From: Effrenium voratum
Lineage: Eukaryota; Sar; Dinophyceae; Suessiales; Symbiodiniaceae
Assembly (NCBI GenBank): GCA_963377175.1
Contig: CAUJNA010003242.1
Span: forward strand, 596,614-660,613
Length of the DNA: 64,000 nt
Direction: 5' to 3'
Positions 48,901 to 58,686 of this stretch are shown here, piece after piece. The position numbers were made by a program, and so were the translations under genes. The number at the start of each line of letters is the position of its first letter. The first letter of the stretch is position 1. The notes under the pieces were generated by a model. The model had not been told where the DNA came from. It worked only from the letters and a program-made list of their open reading frames with translations, and did no database searches.

Positions 48901-51355
48901 GGAGGAGGAGACGCACCATGATCCGAACTCCAGATAATATTTTGTGTAAAGAATGAAGCAACAAGTTGGGGATGAGTGTACGGGGACCCCCGTACGACGC
49001 GTTTCAGGTTTTGGGGGTGGACAGGTTGAAGTCGGTGGGGATTCAGGTTGGAGGGCTGGAAATCGCACTTCCTGCCCGAGGCTGCAAGTCCCAAATCCCC
49101 ACCTCAAACGCGGAATGGCAGGGAAGCTCCCGGTTTTGTCTGGGCGCAGGCAAGATTAATGGAACTGGGGACCCCTCAATCCCCCCTCCCTTCTGCAGCA
49201 TTCAAAACACATGTGGCTTGGCTTTTTTGAAGTGGTCAGGGAGGCTGCGACGTTGATCTTTGGATGATGTCTCCTTGAAGTCGCTGCAGGGTTGATTCGC
49301 ACAATGAGAAGGCGTTTGCGTCGATCGGCTTGTGAGGCTTGCCTGTTGACATCAAGGTTTGTTGGTAGTGTTTCGCCCTGAACAGCAGAAGCACCTGCTG
49401 TCAAGGTTTGGCTGGCTGATTGCCTGGAGATTCAGAATGCTGTGTTTTTGCGTGTTTCTGTGTAGGGCAGACAGGGGCGACTTGCATCGGGGGGCGCGGG
49501 GGTGTGTTGGGGGGGGGGTGGGGGGAGCACAGCCAAACCATACTGCACTTGGCAACTCGTGCTGCTTTTTTTGGGCGCGAATGTAACACCCTGTTTCTCC
49601 AGCGGTCCGATTTTCCACCTAGACCTGCCCCATTCCAAGCCCCAAAGCTCCAAACCGGCTCGGTCCGACGGGCGACGTGCGCGTGAGGAGCTCTCCGTGA
49701 AGCTGATCGACTTCGGCTTCGGCTCGCGGATCCTCGAGGGGGTGAAGCTCCGTGCCAAGGATCGATTCGGATGAAAGGGGCTGCGCATTTTCCGCGTGGG
49801 GCACGGGGTGAAAGGGGGGCCGGTTGGTAGGCAATGTTGGCCCCGGGGGTGCCATTACAAGGGAGGTTGCTTGAAAGTGATAAACTAGAGAGAGAGAGAG
49901 AGAGCGCGTGTCACGCGCCAGAGAGAGTGTGTGAATCAGGGAAGCGAAAACAACCTTAGAGGATCTGGAAAGCCACATATGGTGACATGCAGAACTTGGG
50001 TTTACTGTTTCGCATCGGTGGGTTCTCCTATGAAATCGCACCCCCTGATGAAATCTCTGCACGCATTGTTCGCATCCATTTGGACTGAATAATTGGAGGT
50101 GAGAAGATCTCATCCCCAGCGAAGAACAAGGTGACAGCGCTCCAAATACCTTACCTAGTTCGCTAAACAAAGGTCTAGTCCCTTGCTGACAACTGTCCAC
50201 TGGGGTTGATATTGGCAACCAGTTCTGGGTGCTAACTGGCCCATTTTCTTGTGGGTTTCGCACAAAGGCCCAAAGTGGGTTTCGGGTTTTCCAGTTTTCC
50301 CTGACCGCCTTTAAGTAGCACAGCAGCTTGACAGGTGGGGACCTTCGTGTACAGCGCCCCGGAGATCCTGAAGGGCGACCGCTGCGACGAGAAGCTGGAT
50401 CTTTGGGCGCTGGGCTGCGTGCTTTTCGTGCTGGTCAGCGGGGACAGCCCCTTCTATGGCGAGGACTGCCAGGCACGGATCCTGGAGGCAGGACCAAAGC
50501 TGCTAGTTTCATCCAAGACCCTGAATTGAAGCGGTCAGTCATGGATGGCGATGGATCTACCAGTCTGGTTTTTTCAAGCGGATGCCGTTTGGGGTTCTGT
50601 TTGTGACATGTTGGCCTTGTGGTTTTGAAAGTCCGCATGTTCCGGCCTAGTTGTACGGCTTCAAAAGACGAGCGAAGAAAGGGTCCTGTTTTGAGAGGTC
50701 ATTCAAACATTTACTGCACCACGGCAGGCCGGCTTTTGCTGAAGCAAATAAACCCCAATTACCTAGAGAAACAGGTAGAACCAACTGGAGTTTTGCACAC
50801 ACACGTGTCATATATACACACACATGATGTTTAAGCTGGCTTGCCAACGAGGGCGCATACGTACCATACTGGCCAAGCAAAGGAAGCACCGCAGCGCTTC
50901 AATTGCACGAGGTTCGCCAAGTTCGCTACTTGCACTTCCTGGGCTCCTGGGCTTTCTGAAAAAAACAATTGTTGCGGCGGACAAAACGTTTAGACTTGTT
51001 TGGTCAATCAACTCGGCAAGTGAGAGCAGCATTTGGGTCTGTCTTTTTTGCGGATACCCTGGGTTGATGTTAAAGGGAAAGCCAGAAAACCGGAATCCAT
51101 GGGCTGCAAAACTTGGTGGCTCCCAGCCATTCCCTTAGCCTTCTAGCTTTTTCGTGTTTAGTGGGGGTTTCCATTTAACCCACTAGAAGTTAGACTTTTA
51201 GCGGGGGATCTGAGGACAGCCCAGAGAAGGCACACCCATAACCCGACCGAATTCAGCGCCTTGAAGAGGCGCGGTACGAAATGGAGGGCGAGGAGTGGAG
51301 CGCCGTGTCGGAGCAGTGCAAAAGCCTCATCCGCGCGCTGCTGCAAAAGGAGCCG
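42777..51355 (+). CDS. CDPK/CAMK-type serine/threonine protein kinase (10 exons seen)
   Basis: Ten short exons join in phase into about 323 residues covering a protein kinase domain: G-loop DLGEGAFGEVFLAR, ATP-binding lysine CAVKRV, helix-C EFRVE with VELMKSLDHPSI, hinge LYLVMEHIPGGELFDHVV, catalytic loop HRDIKPENILV, DFG, VGTFVYSAPEIL, DLWALGCVLFVLVSGDSPFY and a subdomain X/XI start (YEMEGEEWSAVSEQCKSLIR). All catalytic landmarks are intact. The pattern is closest to calcium-dependent protein kinases of plants and alveolates. No EF-hand is seen because the terminal exons, including the subdomain XI Arg, are not found before the A+T-rich element. The start is ATG 42,777, giving MGSFLASAEC: Gly2 could be myristoylated, but position 6 is Ala, so this is weak. 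Donors are GT (exons 1, 3, 6), GC (2, 4, 5, 9, 10) and GA (7, 8), as in dinoflagellates. Confidence 0.88.
43548..43613 (+). CDS. kinase exon 2 (glycine loop)
   Basis: Acceptor CGTAG; encodes LSDFYERVRDLGEGAFGE, including the GxGxFG nucleotide loop. GC donor at 43,614. Confidence 0.85.
44655..44744 (+). CDS. kinase exon 3 (ATP-binding Lys)
   Basis: Acceptor TTGAAG; encodes VFLARQR... through LCAVKRVRTRG with the invariant lysine. A GT donor at 44,745 keeps phase 0; this end is the least certain of the middle exons. Confidence 0.75.
45881..46042. repeat. (CCCA)n array, about 162 bp
   Basis: A pure CCCA tetranucleotide array that ends 14 bases before kinase exon 4. It may act as an oversized polypyrimidine-like tract. 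Confidence 0.97.
46057..46137 (+). CDS. kinase exon 4 (helix C)
   Basis: Acceptor CCGAAG; encodes 27 residues ending EEALQEFRVE, with the helix-C Glu. GC donor at 46,138. GTGGAG is repeated at this junction and at the start of exon 5. Confidence 0.75.
46869..46942 (+). CDS. kinase exon 5
   Basis: Acceptor CTGCCAG; encodes VELMKSLDHPSICRLLQVYE. The split Leu codon completes with exon 6. GC donor at 46,943. Confidence 0.88.
47446..47591 (+). CDS. kinase exon 6 (hinge to HR of the catalytic loop)
   Basis: Acceptor TCCGAG; encodes YLVMEHIPGGELFDHVVDRG through HQHGVVH and the start of Arg. GT donor at 47,592; GTG is repeated at the next acceptor. Confidence 0.92.
48864..48907 (+). CDS. kinase exon 7 (DIKPEN)
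   Basis: Acceptor GCCGAG; completes HRD and encodes DIKPENILVAAEEE. The boundary lies within a GAGGAG repeat also present at exon 8, so the exact donor (GA type) is ambiguous by a codon or two. Confidence 0.8.
49688..49759 (+). CDS. kinase exon 8 (DFG)
   Basis: Acceptor CGTGAG; encodes ELSVKLIDFGFGSRILEG and VKLRAK. GA donor at 49,760. Joins directly to VGTFVYSAPE. Confidence 0.88.
49889..49905. repeat. (GA)n short microsatellite
   Basis: GAGAGA run in the intron between kinase exons 8 and 9. Confidence 0.85.
50335..50487 (+). CDS. kinase exon 9 (APE, subdomain IX)
   Basis: Acceptor TTGACAG; encodes VGTFVYSAPEILKGDRCDEK through PFYGEDCQARILE. GC donor at 50,488; GAGGC occurs at both ends of the intron. 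Confidence 0.92.
51269..51355 (+). CDS. kinase exon 10 (subdomain X)
   Basis: Acceptor TTGAAGAG; encodes ARYEMEGEEWSAVSEQCKSL and IRALLQKEP. GC donor at 51,356. Exons for the rest of the domain are not seen to its right. Confidence 0.85.
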
Positions 51356-52440
51356 GCGCCGGCTCCGTCGAAATGGCTGAGTTGGGTTGGGCAGATTTTG
51401 TTTTGCGGGTGAAAGTTCGTGGCGCACCCAATGGAAGACCCAGACCCTCAGTGGACACCCCAGAGGAATTTTGGGGTCTCAAAACCTCCGCTATTCTCAC
51501 GGTTGACTGTTTCCCTGGCTCTATCTCAGAACCGATAAAAAAGCATCAAGAGATGGATGTAGGATGTAGAGGAAGTTTAGGATGTCCTGGATGTATGATG
51601 TCCCGATCCGCTCGCACTGATGTGTAATGTTAGATAAGCGATTAGCATAAGGGGAGTGAATACAGAAACACATCTCAAAATTATTCACTCTCCTGAAAAG
51701 CAAAAGGGTAGGTATTACAGAAACAAATCGGCCCGAAATCCCGAAAATATGTTCTCTTTCAAGAATGGACTATTTTTGAGGGTTGAAACGTTTGAGTCCA
51801 ACGCCGCGCTCCTCCCAGTCCCAGCAGCTCCCCACGCTCCAAAGTCACCACACCACACCGCTACCAACCTGACCACTTACCCAGGAAGGCAATAATGCAG
51901 TTTGTTTAAGGGTAGGGAATTGTGAAAATTGGCCAGGGCAGCCTGCCAAGAAGAAAGCCCCGCTGGTCTCAGGTACAGCCAGAAACGTCCAGAATCTCTG
52001 GATTGCTTCCTGTCCCAAACCACCAAATTCCTCATCAATCCCTTTACTAGAAGATGCACCCTGACAAATGTTCAAGGGGTGGCACACGGAACCCCCAGGA
52101 AGGCAATGATGCAGCTTGTTTAAGGGTAGGGAATTGTGAAAACAAAACAGGAGATGGGATATCAAAGGAATACTGAACCAATACTAAACCAATTCTAAAC
52201 TGTAGTGAGTCAACTGAAAAGAATACTGAACCAATACTAAACCAATTCTATGCTGTAGTGAGTCAACTGAAAAGAATACTGAACTAATACTAAACCAAAT
52301 CTAAACCGTAGTGAGCCAGCTCAAAGGAACACTAAACCAACACTAAACCAATTCTAAACAATACTTACTGGTCAGGCAGGTCCCAGTCTGATCCCCATTT
52401 TGTTTTGGGTTTTCGCTATTGACCCCCCCCAATAGTTAGA
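51356..52440. repeat. repeat-rich junction between kinase gene and A+T-rich element
   Basis: No gene is seen. A 49-bp sequence at 51,890-51,938 recurs at 52,094-52,142. A 53-bp unit (GAATACTGAACCAATACTAA...) is repeated about 3.7 times at 52,168-52,365. CTATTG and CAATAG flank a C-run at 52,416-52,435, forming a possible hairpin. The base composition changes sharply just beyond. Confidence 0.8.
52168..52365. repeat. 53-bp tandem repeat, about 3.7 copies
   Basis: Units start at 52,168, 52,221, 52,274 and 52,327 with a constant 53-bp period and diverge rightward. Confidence 0.95.
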
Positions 52441-52559
52441 CTAGACCTTGCCCATCTTTTTTCTATAAAAAAACCTAGGACCCCCCCCACACTTTTAGCA
52501 ACATTTTAAAACAGCACCTCAAAAAGCACATTTTCAAAAATCAACATTTTAAAGCAGGT

Positions 52560-52870
52560 AATTTCCTAGTAAGTTCATCCATATTTTAAAATATATGTGT
52601 TTTTAAAAAAATAAATTTTAAAAAATAAAAAATATTTTTTTTAAAAAACAAATAATAAATTTTTTTAAAAAAAAATTAAAAAATAAATTTTAAAAAATAA
52701 ATTTTAAAAAATAAAAAATAAATTTTTTTTAAAAAAAAAATAAATTTTAAAAAAAATAAATTTTAAAAAATAAATTTTACAAAATAATAATAATATAATT
52801 TTACAAAATATAATTTTACATTTTTTTCAAAAATATTATTCCAAAAATTATGATAAATTATTTTACAATA
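52560..52870. repeat. A/T low-complexity tract at element end
   Basis: Long irregular runs of AAAATAAATTTT-type sequence without coding frames lie between the junction and the first viral gene. It could be degenerate terminal repeat or simply end sequence. Confidence 0.85.
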
Positions 52871-52926
52871 AATTTTATCACAAATTTTGTAGACATATTA
52901 TGGGCAAGGTCTGGTTCATTCGTTTT

Positions 52927-53520
52927 TTACGGGCACCATTCTTCTTTAATTCTTTCTATTATTTTATCACACGTTGTTTCATTATAAATATTACTTCCTA
53001 TTTGTTTTCTAAACATTCCCATTATTCCAATTGCACGTGTTATTGTATATCTAAGTTCGTGAGTTTTATACTCATCATTTAAAAACTCATTTAAAAAATC
53101 AAACAATATAACATATTTTAAACGTTTAATATTAAAAGAAACGTTATATAATTTTTTTACCATACTATAATACTTAAAAATAAAATCATTATTATATCCT
53201 TCGTCATCACACTCAGTTAGTAAATTATCAAACCCTTCTATAGTTAAGAAATTATTCATTACAATAAACACAAATATTTCTAAATCATCATCAAGAGTTT
53301 CATTATTTATAATATCAATATCTTTGTTATTCATATCATCAATTTTTTTTATAAGTCTATTGCAATTATTGCATATCATATATTGACAAATATTATTACA
53401 AACGCCATTTGTAAAACCCCGTTCAATTGGTAATTTGAGCATTTCACAGTCTCCACATTTATAACTCATAAACTTTTTTTTCAATATATTTTTAGCATCA
53501 TGGACTGTATCACTCATCAC
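52927..53520 (-). CDS. zinc-binding hypothetical protein, 197 aa
   Basis: The start is at ATG 53,520 (a second Met follows at once). The conserved upstream motif lies just before it. The N-terminal third has a CGDC...C...ICQY...CNNC arrangement followed by RL, probably a zinc-binding module; the rest is acidic then helical and ends EEWCP. No family is recognised. A similar CxxC...ICxY...CxxCxRL arrangement occurs at the start of the 281-residue protein at 59,664-60,509, so the two may be distant paralogues. It is the leftmost gene of the viral element. Confidence 0.75.
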   Translation of the reverse strand: MMSDTVHDAKNILKKKFMSYKCGDCEMLKLPIERGFTNGVCNNICQYMICNNCNRLIKKIDDMNNKDIDIINNETLDDDLEIFVFIVMNNFLTIEGFDNLLTECDDEGYNNDFIFKYYSMVKKLYNVSFNIKRLKYVILFDFLNEFLNDEYKTHELRYTITRAIGIMGMFRKQIGSNIYNETTCDKIIERIKEEWCP

Positions 53521-53523
53521 ACT

Positions 53524-53569
53524 ATATAATAGTATTATAAAATATTTCTTTAAATACTTTTTACAAGAA
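53524..53569 (-). promoter_or_regulatory. conserved element promoter motif, copy 1
   Basis: On the coding strand: TCTTGTAAAAAGTATTTAAA then GAAATATTTTATAATAC, ending a few bases before the ATG at 53,520. Nearly identical to copy 4. Confidence 0.75.
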
Positions 53570-53645
53570 TTTTAATTTTAAATTAAAATTAAATTAATAA
53601 ATTAAGATTGTAATTATATTATCATAATTAAATTAAAAATTATCA

Positions 53646-56600
53646 TCATTTACAACTACAATTGCATAATTTACAAAATGGGATGATATTTTCTATTGTA
53701 TGAGTTAATTCATTATCTTTTCGTTGTGCTGTTAGATTTGTAATGATATTACCATTTTTCATATCAATAGTAAAACCACATCCGCAATAATTACATTGAT
53801 TATTTATATTATCTAGAAACCATTGAGTATTTACATAACCTTCTCTAGGTATGCTTCTTTTTGCTTTCCTGTCTTGTTCCTTATAATTCAAAATTTTCCT
53901 TTCAAAATAACTCATAATACATTTTTGATTAAATACATCATCAACATCCTTTGTATATTTATAAAATTTGACTTTGTTTAAATCACGAGCACGTGTTACC
54001 GCTGTAAAAATCCATTCTGGATAATTCTTTACCAAAAAATGATTATAATCAAAAATTGTTATGGTGTCATCAATGCTACTACCTTGAGTAGAATGACATG
54101 TAGAGCAAGAAGAAAATATAAAATTGCTTCTTATTTTAGCAAGTTCTACGGATTGTAAAATTTCGGTTTTTACATTTTTTAATGTAAATATTCCATCACT
54201 TCCAATATGAACTATTTTATATTTGAAATTTACATTAAAAACTGATGTTTTAGTTTTAGTATATTCTCTACAAATTAAAAATTCTCCTACTTCATATTCA
54301 TCTTTTCTATTTTCTAATTTTCTAATTTCATTTGATACATTTTTACAAGTTGTATTCAAAAATGCTATGTTGTTTTTGGAACTACTTATGTCTGTGGTGT
54401 ATTCAAAATATTTTTCAATAATAGTTTTAATTGGTAATTTATTAATAAAAATATCATATTTTATATTCTTGAGTTTATCCTTATCTTCCTGTGTGTTAAG
54501 TCTCTTACATTCTTTCAATATTATATTATGTGTAAAAATATTATCTATAATATTGTCAGTGTATAATTCATAGTCTTGAGTATTTGTTATTTCTTGCACT
54601 GGTTTTAATTGCTTGGTGTCTCCTGTTGCTATTATAATTTTGTTGTGCTTATTTTGCTCTACAAATTGTTTTATTCTCCAGTATATATTTAAATTACTAA
54701 AATAGATTTCATCAAATACTATTACATCAAATTCTGTAAAATCAAATGGTTCTAATTTAGCATCTCCATAATTAATACCAAAGAATTTATTTATCGTCAT
54801 TGCTTCTCCTTCAAATGCCTGTAATAGTTTATTAGTAGGACAAATAAAAATTACCTTATAATTTTTATCAACCATTTTTTGACATATATATGATTTTCCT
54901 GTGCCCGGTAGTTCACCTCTGATCATAATAGGATTATTCTGTTTAACAATCTCTATAATGTTATCAGTGTCGTATTCATCTTTAATATCAATAGTTTTAC
55001 TTTCATAAGCTGGTATTTTTATTAATTCATTATTTACAACGTTAAATTTTACTGTAGGTAAATTAATTTCATCTCTCTGCTTTGAAACTTTCCAACCTCC
55101 TATATCATCATGAAATTCTAATAATTGCTTTGTTTTTTCTTCATTGCATGTATCAATTACAAAAGCATCTGTTTTTACACTATATATATTAATATTATTA
55201 GTTATTAGTGTCTTAAAGTCTTGGTTCATTTTAAAATTGTGATGTTGTAAAAGTAGCTCTTTAATATATCTATATCCGTTTCTTAATACTGCCTTATCCT
55301 TCAAATTCAATATATAATATGATGCCTTTACATCCCATTCATCCTCATCAAATCCATAATATGTTGTAGTTGCGCCTCCTTCGTCGTCATATTCGGTTAT
55401 CATTTCGGGATATTCGCTTATAATATGCGATAACTTATTAATTTTACCTCCGTATTCTGTTTGATAATGGACTGCTTCATCAATACTTTTAAATAAAATA
55501 CTTTGATGTGCTGTAGCACCTCCCTTTTCTAATAATCCAAAATTTACATTTGCTATTAACTTTTTAATTAGTTTATCTAATGCTTCGTCATGTTCATCTA
55601 TATTTGTTTGTAAAAGTTCATTAATAATATTTGTATATTCAACCTTATGAATAAATGAAGGTTGTTTATAATATAAAATATTGATTTTGTGTGTCTTATT
55701 CTCATTGATGAATTCCTTCAAAAACTTGCCATATACTAGATTATATTTTTTGTTGAAAAATAAGTTGTGATTGCCACTTATTACAATGTTTCTAATTGCT
55801 TGTTTTAATTCATCAGGATTTAAAAACAAACTTAAATCATGTGTTTTACGAAATTCTATATAAGTAGCAACGTCAATACCTTTACTATATGCAATAGAAT
55901 ATATCATCTGCTTGGTGTGTTGATTTTTCTCTATTAGTTCCTTAATGCTGTCCATTGTTGTTTTTAACGGTCTTACATTTGTGTCTATAGTTTCAACATA
56001 ATATAAAGTTAATTCATGGAGTTCATCTATTTTAATTTCATCGTTGTATTTTTTCCAATGGTCAAACTGGTTAAATACTGGTATTTCCCTAATATTTAAA
56101 AAACCTTTAGTAAATGCTTTATTTACATCTATTTCTGTTTTATAAACTAAATTAATATTACTCGATAATAAACCCGAAGGTGCTATACTTCTTGTTTCAT
56201 TTAATATTTTAATATCAATGTCGTTATAAAAGGATTTATGCGATGACATGAATAAGGATTTATTGAAATTAAACATTGCTTTGTTCATATTGTTGTATGT
56301 AGTTTCATTGCTAACTGCAATCCATCCATCACCGGAAGATTTAATTAAATTTTGAGTTTTTATGATATATGTTATCTTGTTCAATCTTAATCTTATTTCA
56401 TCAATAATACCTGTGTATTTAATTCTGGGTTCATATCCAATATTCAACAACTGGAATAATAATTCTGCCAAATTATTATTTTCAGGCACTAAATATATTT
56501 CCTTTGTTTTATCATCAGTTTTAATTTTAAGTATATCATCTATACATTTAATCATTTTGTATTGTGGCGGTTCTTCTCTTTCATTTATATAATAATCAGT

Positions 56601-57848
56601 GTGTGCCTTTATAGTGGGTAGTTTTGTTATTAATTGCTTCTGTTGTATCTTACTTAAATCATGGTTTAATGTGTAAATATGGCTATTCTTCACCATTGCG
56701 TAAAACGTTTTTATATGGTGGTTTCTCTTTTCTGGTTCATACTTATAAATAACTTCATTTACAAAATTGAAAATTCTAACTTGAATATTAAACTTTTTGA
56801 ATACTGCTTCCATTTCTTGAATGGTTGCTCCTACCTCCTTAAAATCATCCCTACCTATGATTTCAATAATTTTGTCTCTGGTTAGTCTGTTGCGGGTTTT
56901 TTCATTCATGATCGTATCACTGTAAAAATCAGTTAATGAATTTATCCAACATTCATTGTCTATATAATTACCTTTCTTGATTGCCTTTTGTATAGTGCCC
57001 TCGCTCATTTTAATAGGTGTGTGTATATATTTATGATAAATTGATACGTTTGTAGCATCCCTTAAGTTTTCGGTTAATATATTAAACTTTTCGCCGTTTT
57101 TATTCATCACTTCCACTGATAATATTTTGACACATTCAATATCATTATAAAATTCTGTCATTTCTCTATATATGTCATTAAAATCTTCATCTGTTGTTAA
57201 TAGATTTATTGTGTCAGTAAATTCGTCATTTGGTGTATCATTATTGCTTCCATATCGTATATCCGAGTTGCCTAAGTATTTAAATATCCTTTTTTTTACA
57301 ATATCTGTTGAAATTGTTCGTGCTTGAATTGTAACATTAAGATTATCAAAAGTTTTTGTGTAAAAATTCATTAGTCTGTGTTTAAAAGCAGGTTTAGATT
57401 TTATCTTTGTATCTTTGTTTTCCTCTCTTGCTGTATACAACATAAATTGAATAAAATAAGTTTTTGTTTTATATCTCGCGCTCAACTCATTACCTTTTGT
57501 TTTCCTATACTCTATACCTTTTGTTTTCCTATATTGTTTAATCCCTGCTTCATCTTCTTCTTCGTTTTTTGCTCTTGCTTCTGCCATTCTTTCATTTAAT
57601 GGTTTTGTATCCTTGATTTTCTTGATATTATCCTTGTATTTTTGAATTGTTTTGTCATACACCTTTTTGTCTGTAGATGTTAAACCCTTGATATAATTTT
57701 CTGCCGTTGCTACATTTGATAATTTTCTTTCAGTGTAAAGTTTAATAATCTCATCAACCCTTTTTTTAGTTGCATTATTTGCGCTCTGTGTTGAATTTCT
57801 TTTGAGTTTGTTTAACTCGTTTATATTACGCTGTAAAAACTTACTCAT
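53646..57848 (-). CDS. replication protein: PolB-like palm, SF1 helicase, HNH-like module (1400 aa)
   Basis: Residues 1-260 are basic and helical. Residues 295-405 contain DNECWINSLTDFY and a MVKNSHIYTLNHDLSK block of unknown role. Residues 573-583 (EIDVNKAFTKG, D574), 762-776 (KKLIANVNFGLLEKG) and 887-897 (NIYSVKTDAFV, D894) fit motifs A, B and C of family B DNA polymerases, with a minimal palm and the usual DTD replaced by KTD. Residues 975-1330 are an SF1 helicase: Walker A GELPGTGKS (978-986), VFDE (1044-1047), ATGDTKQLKPV (1074-1084), HSTQGSS (1252-1258), TAVTRAR (1282-1288). Residues 1352-1397 have CNYC...HTIENIIPFCKLCN, a zinc-bound HNH-like fold. Helicase assignment is firm; polymerase and nuclease are inference. 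No clear 3'-5' exonuclease motif was identified. Copy 2 of the promoter motif precedes the ATG. Confidence 0.85.
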   Translation of the reverse strand: MSKFLQRNINELNKLKRNSTQSANNATKKRVDEIIKLYTERKLSNVATAENYIKGLTSTDKKVYDKTIQKYKDNIKKIKDTKPLNERMAEARAKNEEEDEAGIKQYRKTKGIEYRKTKGNELSARYKTKTYFIQFMLYTAREENKDTKIKSKPAFKHRLMNFYTKTFDNLNVTIQARTISTDIVKKRIFKYLGNSDIRYGSNNDTPNDEFTDTINLLTTDEDFNDIYREMTEFYNDIECVKILSVEVMNKNGEKFNILTENLRDATNVSIYHKYIHTPIKMSEGTIQKAIKKGNYIDNECWINSLTDFYSDTIMNEKTRNRLTRDKIIEIIGRDDFKEVGATIQEMEAVFKKFNIQVRIFNFVNEVIYKYEPEKRNHHIKTFYAMVKNSHIYTLNHDLSKIQQKQLITKLPTIKAHTDYYINEREEPPQYKMIKCIDDILKIKTDDKTKEIYLVPENNNLAELLFQLLNIGYEPRIKYTGIIDEIRLRLNKITYIIKTQNLIKSSGDGWIAVSNETTYNNMNKAMFNFNKSLFMSSHKSFYNDIDIKILNETRSIAPSGLLSSNINLVYKTEIDVNKAFTKGFLNIREIPVFNQFDHWKKYNDEIKIDELHELTLYYVETIDTNVRPLKTTMDSIKELIEKNQHTKQMIYSIAYSKGIDVATYIEFRKTHDLSLFLNPDELKQAIRNIVISGNHNLFFNKKYNLVYGKFLKEFINENKTHKINILYYKQPSFIHKVEYTNIINELLQTNIDEHDEALDKLIKKLIANVNFGLLEKGGATAHQSILFKSIDEAVHYQTEYGGKINKLSHIISEYPEMITEYDDEGGATTTYYGFDEDEWDVKASYYILNLKDKAVLRNGYRYIKELLLQHHNFKMNQDFKTLITNNINIYSVKTDAFVIDTCNEEKTKQLLEFHDDIGGWKVSKQRDEINLPTVKFNVVNNELIKIPAYESKTIDIKDEYDTDNIIEIVKQNNPIMIRGELPGTGKSYICQKMVDKNYKVIFICPTNKLLQAFEGEAMTINKFFGINYGDAKLEPFDFTEFDVIVFDEIYFSNLNIYWRIKQFVEQNKHNKIIIATGDTKQLKPVQEITNTQDYELYTDNIIDNIFTHNIILKECKRLNTQEDKDKLKNIKYDIFINKLPIKTIIEKYFEYTTDISSSKNNIAFLNTTCKNVSNEIRKLENRKDEYEVGEFLICREYTKTKTSVFNVNFKYKIVHIGSDGIFTLKNVKTEILQSVELAKIRSNFIFSSCSTCHSTQGSSIDDTITIFDYNHFLVKNYPEWIFTAVTRARDLNKVKFYKYTKDVDDVFNQKCIMSYFERKILNYKEQDRKAKRSIPREGYVNTQWFLDNINNQCNYCGCGFTIDMKNGNIITNLTAQRKDNELTHTIENIIPFCKLCNCSCK

Positions 57849-57865
57849 AATATAATCTATATATT

Positions 57866-57907
57866 TATATTATAAAATATTTCTTTAAATAACTTTTTTA
57901 CAAGAAA
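57866..57907 (-). promoter_or_regulatory. conserved element promoter motif, copy 2
   Basis: Coding-strand TTCTTGTAAAAAAGTTATTT then AAAGAAATATTTTATAATA, about 18 bases before the ATG of the 1400-residue gene. Confidence 0.7.
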
Positions 57908-57982
57908 ATTTTTTATAATAAAAAACCTATATATTTTTAAAACTTTCAAAATGAATTTTATAATTGGTATTATAAAATCCAT

Positions 57983-58669
57983 TTATTGGTTCATCAATTC
58001 AATGTGTTTCTTTGTTTTATTATGTTTTGTCATTCTGCACTTTTTGACTTTACATTGGCAGGTTTCACATAGTATTTCTATTTGACTATATGCTTTGTCC
58101 ATTTCTTTTTTTCTCTCCTTGTTATTCTCTCTCCACCTCTTGCTATATTCAGTATTGTATTCAGGGTTTTTGTCTTTCCATTCCTTAACATATGCTTTCC
58201 TTTTTTCTGGGTCTTCCCTATATCTTTGCCGGTCTTGTTCCCTTACCCTTTCTAAATTGTTGTCTCTAAATTCCTTTTCTTTTTGTCTTATGATTTCTCT
58301 GTTGTTTTCTCTGTATTCTGCCATTTTGCCTTTTTGCTCTTCTACATTATCTTGATACCAGGTTTTAGCATTTCTTCCCGCTACTTTTTGATTTAGTGTT
58401 CCTATTGTTCTTATCCATTCTCCTTCTCTTGCTGTCAGTTCCTCCTTGCTATTGCAGGGGTAGTGCTCAATTAATTCAATATAGAAATTGTCCTTACCGT
58501 GTTTCAACATATGCTGATAAATTCTGTAGTTTTGCTTGGTTTCGCACTTGCTTCTATGTTTTGCCATTCTCTGCGTCAGTTTTTCAACGGTTGAACCTAT
58601 GTAGATTTCATCATCTAATGAATTCAATATTTTGTAAATTTTTGCTTTTTGATATTTACTATCAGTCAT
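57983..58669 (-). CDS. GIY-YIG endonuclease family protein
   Basis: 228 residues. The N-terminus has KIYKILNSLDDEIYIGSTVE followed by LTQRMAKH, the GIY-YIG core in KIY-YIG form with the conserved Arg and His positions. The middle is a charged repeat of the YRENNRE/RYREDPEKR type often seen after this domain in large algal viruses and virophage-like elements. The C-terminus has CETCQCKVKK then a basic KHNKTKKH tail, possibly zinc-binding. Such enzymes cut DNA and may act as homing or recombination nucleases. A weak copy of the promoter motif is upstream. Confidence 0.85.
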   Translation of the reverse strand: MTDSKYQKAKIYKILNSLDDEIYIGSTVEKLTQRMAKHRSKCETKQNYRIYQHMLKHGKDNFYIELIEHYPCNSKEELTAREGEWIRTIGTLNQKVAGRNAKTWYQDNVEEQKGKMAEYRENNREIIRQKEKEFRDNNLERVREQDRQRYREDPEKRKAYVKEWKDKNPEYNTEYSKRWRENNKERKKEMDKAYSQIEILCETCQCKVKKCRMTKHNKTKKHIELMNQ

Positions 58670-58686
58670 ATGTCATATAATGGTAA

